Below, piece after piece: positions 57,610-64,000 of a DNA stretch of 64,000 bases. The notes beneath the pieces are model-generated. The model saw only the letters and a program-made list of their open reading frames with translations, was not told the origin of the DNA and did not search any database. The stretch is taken from assembly GCF_016905445.1 (NCBI RefSeq), contig NZ_JAFEXF010000003.1:1-64000 (forward strand), given 5' to 3'. Position 1 is the first letter of the stretch. Each line of letters begins with the position of its first letter. The stretch is from Streptomyces sp. G44. Lineage in GTDB: Bacteria; Actinomycetota; Actinomycetes; Streptomycetales; Streptomycetaceae. Position numbers and translations under genes: made by a program.

Positions 57610-58692
57610 TTAGCGCTCGACCTCGCCCTTGATGAACTTCTCGACGTTCTCGTAGGCCTCGTCGTCGAAGTACTGGACCGGCGGGGACTTCATGAAGTAC
57701 GAGGACGCGGAGAGGATCGGGCCGCCGATGCCGCGGTCCTTGGCGATCTTCGCGGCGCGCAGGGCGTCGATGATGACACCCGCGGAGTTCGGGGAGTCCC
57801 AGACCTCGAGCTTGTACTCCAGGTTCAGCGGGACGTCACCGAAGGCGCGGCCCTCAAGGCGGACGTACGCCCACTTGCGGTCGTCGAGCCACGCCACGTA
57901 GTCCGACGGGCCGATGTGGACGTTCTTCTCGCCCAGCTCGCGGTCGGGGATCTGCGAGGTGACGGCCTGCGTCTTCGAGATCTTCTTCGACTCGAGGCGG
58001 TCGCGCTCCAGCATGTTCTTGAAGTCCATGTTGCCGCCGACGTTGAGCTGCATCGTGCGCTCAAGGCGGACACCGCGGTCCTCGAACAGCTTCGCCATGA
58101 CGCGGTGCGTGATGGTGGCGCCGACCTGCGACTTGATGTCGTCACCGACGATCGGCACGCCGGCCTCGGTGAACTTGTCCGCCCACTCCTTGGTACCGGC
58201 GATGAAGACCGGCAGCGCGTTGACGAACGCGACCTTGGCGTCGATGGCGCACTGCGCGTAGAACTTCGCGGCGTCCTCGGAACCGACGGGCAGGTAGCAG
58301 ACGAGGACGTCGACCGCGCGGTCCTTGAGGACCTGGACGACGTCGACCGGGGCCTCGGCGGACTCCTCGATGGTCTGGCGGTAGTACAGGCCCAGGCCGT
58401 CGAGGGTGTGGCCACGCTGGACCTGCACGCCGGTGTTCGGCACGTCGCAGATCTTGATGGTGTTGTTCTCGCTGGCGCCGATCGCGTCCGCGAGGTCGAG
58501 GCCGACCTTCTTCGCGTCCACGTCGAAGGCGGCGACGAACTCCACGTCACCGACGTGGTACTCGCCGAACTGGACGTGCATCAGGCCCGGGACCTTGGCG
58601 TCCGGGTCGGCGTCCTTGTAGTACTCGACGCCCTGGACCAGCGAGGCGGCGCAGTTGCCCACGCCGACGATGGCTACGCGAACCGAACCCAT
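57610..58692 (-). CDS. ino1: Inositol-3-phosphate synthase
   Basis: 360 residues from ATG 58692, with GGGAG about 9 bases upstream. The NAD-binding start [19 protein letters not shown] is followed by [39 protein letters not shown] and [15 protein letters not shown] core ([14 protein letters not shown]), all typical of the archaeal/actinobacterial enzyme. It turns glucose 6-phosphate into inositol 3-phosphate, needed for phosphatidylinositol and mycothiol. It is 59 bp downstream of a PadR regulator, with which it may be co-transcribed. Confidence 0.95.
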   Translation of the reverse strand: MGSVRVAIVGVGNCAASLVQGVEYYKDADPDAKVPGLMHVQFGEYHVGDVEFVAAFDVDAKKVGLDLADAIGASENNTIKICDVPNTGVQVQRGHTLDGLGLYYRQTIEESAEAPVDVVQVLKDRAVDVLVCYLPVGSEDAAKFYAQCAIDAKVAFVNALPVFIAGTKEWADKFTEAGVPIVGDDIKSQVGATITHRVMAKLFEDRGVRLERTMQLNVGGNMDFKNMLERDRLESKKISKTQAVTSQIPDRELGEKNVHIGPSDYVAWLDDRKWAYVRLEGRAFGDVPLNLEYKLEVWDSPNSAGVIIDALRAAKIAKDRGIGGPILSASSYFMKSPPVQYFDDEAYENVEKFIKGEVER

Positions 58693-58751
58693 TCCGGTTG
58701 CTCCCTGTGTGATCTCGGTATTCCGGATGAAACCCCGCGGAACGCTGGGTC

Positions 58752-59438
58752 TCACTTGGCGGGGTCATCGGACGGATCCGGCGGCGGGTCGTTCTCCCGC
58801 CGCCGGGGCAGGCCCGCCGACTCCCCAGATGTGCTGTCCTGCTGAGCGGAGCCTTCACGGGAGGACCGGTGCTGGTCCCGTCCCGCTCGCTCGCTCTCGA
58901 TGAGCTCGTTCAGCCAGCGCACTTCGCGCTCCACGGACTCCATGCCGTGCCGCTGGAGCTCAAGCGTGTAGTCGTCCAGGCGCTCCCGGGTACGGGCCAG
59001 GGAGGCGCGCATCTTCTCCAGACGCTCTTCGAGCCGGCTGCGGCGGCCCTCGAGCACCCGCATGCGGACATCCCGCGAGGTCTGCCCGAAGAAGGCGAAG
59101 CGGGCGGCGAAGTGCTCGTCCTCGTACGCGTCGGGACCGGTCTGCGAGAGCAGGTCCTCGAAGTGCTCCTTACCTTCCGCCGTCAGCCGATAGACGATCT
59201 TGGCGCGACGTCCCGTGAGGGGAGCCGCGAGGGTGTCCTCGGTGGTGCTGCCCGCCTCCTCGATCAACCAGCCGTTGGCGACCAGCGTCTTGAGGCAGGG
59301 GTAGAGGGTCCCGTAGCTGAAGGCGCGGAAGACTCCTAGCGACGTATTGAGACGTTTTCGCAGCTCATAGCCGTGCATCGGGGACTCGCGAAGGAGGCCG
59401 AGGACGGCGAATTCCAGGATGCCGGAGCGCCTGCTCAT
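58752..59438 (-). CDS. PadR-family transcriptional regulator
   Basis: 228 residues from ATG 59438, preceded by GGGAGG. The winged helix-turn-helix spans about 1-90: [43 protein letters not shown] and [16 protein letters not shown] long C-terminal coiled coil follows ([25 protein letters not shown]) with a charged Ser/Pro tail. It probably represses itself through the 8-bp inverted repeat 50 bp upstream, and perhaps ino1 downstream. The effector is unknown. Confidence 0.92.
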   Translation of the reverse strand: MSRRSGILEFAVLGLLRESPMHGYELRKRLNTSLGVFRAFSYGTLYPCLKTLVANGWLIEEAGSTTEDTLAAPLTGRRAKIVYRLTAEGKEHFEDLLSQTGPDAYEDEHFAARFAFFGQTSRDVRMRVLEGRRSRLEERLEKMRASLARTRERLDDYTLELQRHGMESVEREVRWLNELIESERAGRDQHRSSREGSAQQDSTSGESAGLPRRRENDPPPDPSDDPAK

Positions 59439-59489
59439 CTTCGCCTCCCGTCTGCCGCGGTCTCTCAGTACGGCCTCTATGCCGAGCTG

Positions 59490-59508
59490 ATGTATCGACT
59501 CGATACAT
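59490..59508 (-). promoter_or_regulatory. PadR operator-like palindrome
   Basis: ATGTATCG and CGATACAT form perfect 8-bp arms around ACT. PadR proteins bind ATGT-spacer-ACAT sites. It lies 52-70 bases before the padR ATG, in the promoter region. Confidence 0.75.
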
Positions 59509-59812
59509 CGAGACGATAGAACGGTGATCCGCATGAGACAAGAGGGGGCACGGTGAACGGCGTCACATCACCGATTCGTAGGAAGTAACTTGCCTGATTT
59601 GGGGTGAACTTCGGCTCTACGAGGGTTTTGACGGTGCGTAGTCTGTGCGCCATGTATGCCGCCGGGAACCAAGTGACGCCAGGGAGCGTCGTCGTCCCCG
59701 GTGTAGTGCGGGTGAGTGCCCGGAACGGGCGCATCCGTACGTCGGGGGGACCGGAAACCAGCCGCCGTTTCCAGGCGCGGACAGCTGCGCCTGCCCGAGG
59801 AGTAATCGTTCG
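59509..59812. other. Divergent intergenic region of padR and PBP gene
   Basis: About 300 bases. TTGACG at 59628-59633 is a possible -35 for the PBP gene but the -10 is unclear. The ribosome site GAGGAG lies at about 59798-59803. No other gene is seen. Confidence 0.4.
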
Positions 59813-62563
59813 ATGAGCGAGCACCGTCGCAAACCGCCGCAGCCGCAGGGCGGCGGACGCGCCGCGGCCAGGCGTGGCGCCCCAGGAGCGCCGTCGGGCC
59901 GCCGTGCGGCGCCGAGAGATGCCACTGGACCGTCCTCTTCCTCCTATGGGGCACCTGGATCCGGGGCCCCGGACGAGGGGGACCAGACCTACGGAGGCCG
60001 GGCGCAGGCCCGGCGTGCCGCGCAGCGCAGTGGTTCGGTCGGCGCGGGAGGCGGTCGCCGCAGGGCGGCCGAGCCCTCCGGCGGCGGACGTGCCGGTGGT
60101 GGCGGACGCCGCGGCGGGGGTGGATCCGGTGGTTCGGGCGGGCCCGGTCGCGGCCGGGGGCGCGGACCCCAGCAGCCCGGCAAGAAGAGGTTCATCGACT
60201 ACCCGCGCGCGGGCAAGCGGGGCGCGGGTCGCTGGGTGCCGTCGTGGCGCCTGGTCACCGGCCTGTTCCTGAGCTTCGTCGGCGGTCTGATGGCCGTCGC
60301 GGGCATCTCGTACGCCCTGGTGGAGGTCCCCGAGGTCGACAAGGCGGCCAAGGCGCAGAACAACGTCTACTACTGGGCCGACGGCAAGCAGATGGTCGCG
60401 ACCGGTGGTGAGCGCAACCGCCAGATCATCGACTACGACGACATCCCCAAGGAGATGCGCTTCGCCGTCATGTCGGCGGAGAACAAGACGTTCGAGGACG
60501 ACAAGGGCGTCGACCCCATGGGCATCGCGCGTGCCGTGGTCAACATGGCCAAGGGCGGGCAGACCCAGGGTGGCTCCACGATCACCCAGCAGTACGTCAA
60601 GAACGCGCGTCTCGGTGATCAGTCGCAGACGTTCAGCCGCAAGTTCAAAGAGCTCTTCATCTCCATAAAGGTCGGCCGGACCGAATCCAAGGAAGACATC
60701 ATGGCCGGCTACCTCAACACCGCTTACTACGGTCGCGGGGCCTACGGCATTCAGGCGGCCGCCCGGGCCTACTTCGACAAGGAAGCGACGGACCTGGACC
60801 CGAGCGAGTGCGCGCTCCTCGCGACGGTGCTCAAGGGCGCCACGTACTACGACCCGGCCGGCTACCCCGAGATCGACCCCGCGGCCAACCAGAAGGACAA
60901 CACCGCGCGCGCCAAGAAGCGCTGGGAGTGGATCCTCGACGAGGAGGTCAAGGACGGCCGTCTGACCGCCGCGGAGCGGAACAAGTACCGGGACTTCCCG
61001 AAGCTGGCGAACCCGCGGTCGAACACCCAGCTGGGCGGCCAGACCGGTTATCTCGTGGACCTGGCCAAGGCGTACGTCATCCGCAACACGAACATCACCG
61101 CCGAGCAGCTCCAGCAGGGCGGCTACGAGATCCACACGACCTTCGAGAGGAAGAAGGTCAAGGAACTCGAGAACGCGGTGAACAAGGTCCGCAAGGAGAA
61201 GATCAAGCCGAAGCTGCGTCCGGAGAAGGACACGCACGTCCAGTTCGGCGGGGCCTCCGTGAATCCGAAGAACGGCGCCATCGAGGCCATCTACGGCGGT
61301 GAGGACGCGACGAAGCACTTCACCAACAACGCCGACCAGACCGGTGCCCAGGTGGGTTCGACGTACAAGCCGTTCGTGCTGGCCGCCGCCTTCAAGTACG
61401 GCGTGCGCAACCCGGACGGCCCGGAGGTGCAGAGCAATGCCGAGCGCACGGTGGTCAACCCCAAGAGCCTGTACAGCGGCAAGAACGAGCTGAAGATCCA
61501 GAACTACAACGGCAGTGTCTGGACCGACCGCGAGGGCAAGGAGTGGCTCCAGAAGAACGACGGCGACGCGTCGTACAACCCTCCGAGCTACCGGATCGAC
61601 CTCCGTGAGGCGATGCGGGAGTCGGTCAACTCGGCCTATGTGCAGCTCGGCATGGACGTCGGCCTGGAGAAGGTCAAGGAGGCGGCCATCGACGCCGGCC
61701 TCAAGGACGACAGCTCCATGGCCAGCGCCAACTACCCCTCCTTCTCGCTCGGCACCTCGTCGCCGAGCGCGATCCGGATGGCCGGGGCCTACTCCACGTT
61801 CGCGGCCAGCGGCAAGCAGAACGAGCCGTACTCGGTCACAGAGGTGGAGTACAAGGGCGACTCGGTCTATCGGCACGAGAAGGAGACCAAGCAGGCCTTC
61901 ACCTCACAGGTCGCCGACAACGTGACCGACGTGCTGAGGACCGTCGTGGACAAGGGCACCGGCACCTCGGCCCAGCTGAGCGGTCGCCAGGTGGCGGGCA
62001 AGACCGGTACGACGGACGGCAACAAGTCCGCCTGGTTCGTCGGCTACACCCCGCAGCTCTCGACGGCGATCAGCATGTACCGGCTCGACGACGACGAGAC
62101 CAACAAGAAGCGCGAGTTCCTGGAGATGTTCGGCACGGGTGGCGAGGAGAAGATCCACGGCGCCTCGTTCCCCGCGAAAATCTGGCAGGACTACATGTCG
62201 GAGGCGCTCAAGGGCGAGCGCGTGGAGTCCTTCCCGCCGCCCCAGCCGATCGGCCGGCTCGTCGGTGAGACCCCGCCCCCGCCGCCGAGCCCCACGGTGA
62301 CCAAGGAGCCGGAGAAGGACGAGCCCTCGTCTCCGACCCCCACGAAGACGGAGACGACGAAGCCGCCCACGACGACGAAGTCACCCGACCCCGAAGAGTC
62401 ATGCAGCCAGTGGGACTGGGAGTGCAACGGCCACGGCGGCGTCGACGGCGGTGCCGAGGACGGGGGCGCCAACGGCGATCCGGGCGGGGAATCACCGCCG
62501 CCCACAGCCGACCCGCCGGGCCACAACCAGGGGAACCAGAACGGCGGAGGGATCTTCGGCTGA
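59813..62563 (+). CDS. Class A (bifunctional) penicillin-binding protein
   Basis: 916 residues from ATG 59813. The first about 130 are basic, Gly/Arg/Pro-rich and cytoplasmic. A membrane helix (LVTGLFLSFVGGLMAVAGISYAL) precedes the glycosyltransferase 51 domain (about 205-390; FAVMSAENKTFEDDKGVD and GGSTITQQYVKN) and the transpeptidase domain with S516-T-Y-K, S604-V-N and K730-T-G. A Pro/Thr/Asp-rich external tail with two Cys and Gly repeats ends it. It both polymerises and cross-links peptidoglycan. It is monocistronic, ending at a strong terminator with a parS beside it. Confidence 0.95.
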   Translation: MSEHRRKPPQPQGGGRAAARRGAPGAPSGRRAAPRDATGPSSSSYGAPGSGAPDEGDQTYGGRAQARRAAQRSGSVGAGGGRRRAAEPSGGGRAGGGGRRGGGGSGGSGGPGRGRGRGPQQPGKKRFIDYPRAGKRGAGRWVPSWRLVTGLFLSFVGGLMAVAGISYALVEVPEVDKAAKAQNNVYYWADGKQMVATGGERNRQIIDYDDIPKEMRFAVMSAENKTFEDDKGVDPMGIARAVVNMAKGGQTQGGSTITQQYVKNARLGDQSQTFSRKFKELFISIKVGRTESKEDIMAGYLNTAYYGRGAYGIQAAARAYFDKEATDLDPSECALLATVLKGATYYDPAGYPEIDPAANQKDNTARAKKRWEWILDEEVKDGRLTAAERNKYRDFPKLANPRSNTQLGGQTGYLVDLAKAYVIRNTNITAEQLQQGGYEIHTTFERKKVKELENAVNKVRKEKIKPKLRPEKDTHVQFGGASVNPKNGAIEAIYGGEDATKHFTNNADQTGAQVGSTYKPFVLAAAFKYGVRNPDGPEVQSNAERTVVNPKSLYSGKNELKIQNYNGSVWTDREGKEWLQKNDGDASYNPPSYRIDLREAMRESVNSAYVQLGMDVGLEKVKEAAIDAGLKDDSSMASANYPSFSLGTSSPSAIRMAGAYSTFAASGKQNEPYSVTEVEYKGDSVYRHEKETKQAFTSQVADNVTDVLRTVVDKGTGTSAQLSGRQVAGKTGTTDGNKSAWFVGYTPQLSTAISMYRLDDDETNKKREFLEMFGTGGEEKIHGASFPAKIWQDYMSEALKGERVESFPPPQPIGRLVGETPPPPPSPTVTKEPEKDEPSSPTPTKTETTKPPTTTKSPDPEESCSQWDWECNGHGGVDGGAEDGGANGDPGGESPPPTADPPGHNQGNQNGGGIFG

Positions 62564-62626
62564 GCCGGGCGGACCCGTCCGGCCGGAGTGACCCGACGGT
62601 CGGCCGCCGGGACCTCTCCCGCGGGT

Positions 62627-62640
62627 GTTTCACGTGAAAC
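62627..62640. promoter_or_regulatory. parS site after the PBP gene
   Basis: An exact GTTTCACGTGAAAC 64 bp past the PBP stop, sharing its last base with the terminator stem that follows. Confidence 0.95.
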
Positions 62641-62675
62641 GAGGGCCGCCACACCGACCGGTGTGGCGGCCCTCG
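62640..62675 (+). terminator. Terminator after the PBP gene
   Basis: A perfect 16-bp stem (62640-62655 with 62660-62675) and GACC loop directly abut the parS site. Confidence 0.92.
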
Positions 62676-62710
62676 GCGTGTTCCCAGCCGCGTACGGCAG
62701 GATGTCGGGC

Positions 62711-64000
62711 ATGCCCAGTGCAGACCCCAGCGCCGGCCCCGGCGCAGAGACGCCGAGCACGAGCGCGTACGAACCCATGAACCCACGGGAGCCGGAGCCG
62801 GTGCGGCCGACGAAGGAGGACGAGGTCGCCCGCGCCGGCAGCGAGCTGCTCGGTGGCCCGATCGGCCGAAGAGCGCTGCCCGCCGCGGGCTGGTGGTCCC
62901 CCGTCCGCGTCATCGCGCTCGTCGCCCTCGGGATGTTCGCGCTGGGCATGGTCCAGAAGATGCCGTGCTACAACGGCGCGTGGTTCTCGGGAGCGAGCTC
63001 GCAGTACACGCACGCGTGCTACTCCGACATCCCGCATCTCTACGAGGGGCGTGGCTTCGCCGACGGTCTCCTGCCGTACTTCGACAAGCTGCCCGGCGAC
63101 ATGGAGTACCTCGAGTACCCGGTCCTGACCGGGTTGTTCATGGAGATGGCCTCCTGGGTGACGCCGGGCAGCGGTTCCATCCAGCACCAGGAGAAGATCT
63201 ACTGGATGGTCAACGCGGGGATACTGATGGTCTGCGCGGCCGTCGTCGCCGTCTGTGTCGCACGCACCCACCGGCGCCGCCCCTGGGACGCCCTGCTCGT
63301 CGCCCTGGCGCCGGCCCTGGCGCTGACGGCCACCATCAACTGGGATCTGCTCGCCGTCGCTCTCACGGCCGCCGCGATGATGATGTGGGCCCGCGCGCGT
63401 CCTCTGGCCTTCGGGGTCCTCCTGGGGCTCGCCACGGCCGCCAAGCTCTATCCCGTGCTGCTGCTCGGGCCGCTGCTGATCCTGTGCTGGCGCGCGGGCC
63501 GCTGGCGGGCGTTCGGGACCGGTCTGGCCGGCGCCGTCGGCACCTGGCTCGTCGTCAACCTCCCGGTGATACTGCTCGCCGGCGACGGCTGGGCGAAGTT
63601 CTACACCTTCAGCCGGGAGCGGGACGTGGACTTCGGGTCCTTCTGGCTGATCCTCAACCAACGCATGGACGCGCCGGTGTCCACCGAGACCGTCAACATC
63701 CTGGCCGTGGCGCTGATGCTCCTGGCCTGCCTGGCCATAGGAGCGCTCGGGCTGAGCGCCCCGCGCCGACCGCGCTTCGCGCAGCTCGCCTTCCTGGTCG
63801 TGGCCGCCTTCATCCTCACCAACAAGGTCTACTCGCCGCAGTACGTCCTGTGGCTGGTCCCGCTCGCCGCGCTCGCGCGGCCGCGCTGGCGTGACTTCCT
63901 GATCTGGCAGGCGTGCGAGGTCGCGTACTTCCTCGGGATCTGGATGTACCTGGCGTACACGACGAGCGGGGACGCGCACAAAGGCCTGCCCACCGAGGGC
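62711..64000 (+). CDS. GT87-family membrane glycosyltransferase (3' end missing)
   Basis: 430 codons to the window edge without a stop. ATG 62711 has AGGA 8 bases upstream; ATG 62702 is in frame too. A Pro/Glu-rich cytoplasmic front (about 60 residues) is followed by multiple membrane helices. The segments DIPHLYEGRGFADGLLPY and LEYPVLTGLFM lie in the first external loop, with ATINWDLLAVALTAAAM, ATAAKLYPVLLLGPL and NKVYSPQYVLWLVPLAAL later. This matches the polyprenol-phosphate mannosyltransferases (GT87, formerly DUF2029) that build actinobacterial lipomannan-type glycans. Exact sugar and acceptor unknown. Confidence 0.88.
   Translation, partial: MPSADPSAGPGAETPSTSAYEPMNPREPEPVRPTKEDEVARAGSELLGGPIGRRALPAAGWWSPVRVIALVALGMFALGMVQKMPCYNGAWFSGASSQYTHACYSDIPHLYEGRGFADGLLPYFDKLPGDMEYLEYPVLTGLFMEMASWVTPGSGSIQHQEKIYWMVNAGILMVCAAVVAVCVARTHRRRPWDALLVALAPALALTATINWDLLAVALTAAAMMMWARARPLAFGVLLGLATAAKLYPVLLLGPLLILCWRAGRWRAFGTGLAGAVGTWLVVNLPVILLAGDGWAKFYTFSRERDVDFGSFWLILNQRMDAPVSTETVNILAVALMLLACLAIGALGLSAPRRPRFAQLAFLVVAAFILTNKVYSPQYVLWLVPLAALARPRWRDFLIWQACEVAYFLGIWMYLAYTTSGDAHKGLPTEG

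Noticed and set aside
59477..61876. 799-codon minus-strand frame
   Set aside because: Antisense to the class A PBP, which has full catalytic motifs in its own frame.

Overview
This window is the replication-origin neighbourhood of a high-GC actinomycete, almost certainly a Streptomyces. The evidence is the very high third-position GC, frequent GTG starts with GGAGG-type ribosome sites, a roughly 1 kb dnaA-dnaN spacer packed with DnaA boxes, and many parS sites (GTTTCACGTGAAAC). The gene order is also the conserved actinobacterial oriC order: crgA, DUF3566, gyrA, gyrB, DUF721, recF, gnd, dnaN, oriC, dnaA, rpmH, rnpA, yidD, yidC, jag, rsmG, parA, parB, trxA, trxB, anti-sigma, sigM, murJ. I saw no transposase, prophage, CRISPR or foreign island.

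Layout. 1-1.1 kb: a truncated DUF2252 gene and tRNA-Leu. 1.66-9.9 kb: the growth and division signalling operon fhaA, fhaB, pstP, rodA, pbpA, pknB (plus strand). 10.0-14.6 kb, minus strand: three class E sortases, a glutamine amidotransferase, a 53-residue membrane protein and a DUF881 protein, partly joined by GTGA stop/start overlaps. 14.7-18.4 kb: crgA, a DnaA-box cluster, a rhomboid protease, cyclophilin, DUF5324 and tRNA-Ala. 18.5-23.5 kb: an XRE regulator, a membrane-tethered Ser/Thr kinase and a secreted membrane-anchored protein whose 3' end overlaps the kinase, then two small proteins. 23.7-33.6 kb: tRNA-Ile, DUF3566, gyrA, gyrB, DUF721, recF, gnd and dnaN, all minus. 33.6-34.67 kb: oriC. 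34.67-36.6 kb: dnaA. 36.97-43.0 kb: rpmH, rnpA, yidD, yidC, jag, rsmG, parA and parB, all plus. 43.1-47.2 kb: a possible small protein, a GNAT protein, trxA/trxB with a sigma-R promoter, and an anti-sigma/sigM pair. 47.2-53.9 kb: a pseudokinase, murJ and DUF6049. 54.0-64.0 kb: CCA-adding enzyme, an LppU-like protein, an MFS transporter, inositol-phosphate synthase, a PadR regulator, a class A PBP and a GT87 glycosyltransferase running off the end.

The genes link three processes. DnaA, DnaN, RecF and gyrase start and support replication. ParA/ParB with eight parS-type sites segregate the origin. PknB, PstP, FHA proteins, RodA, PBPs, MurJ and CrgA run and regulate wall growth. Compared with the Mycobacterium tuberculosis layout (from memory), pknA, cwlM and mutT4 are missing here. 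Three sortases are present instead, and the pseudokinase that is fused to MurJ in mycobacteria is a separate gene.

I found no gene set that is clearly a new system. The most unusual signals are non-coding: a double inverted DnaA-box arrangement outside oriC (15.03-15.23 kb), a parS site built into a terminator hairpin (55.55 kb), a 22-bp perfect palindrome over a small-gene promoter (22.89 kb), and parS sites placed in one reading frame inside disordered protein segments.
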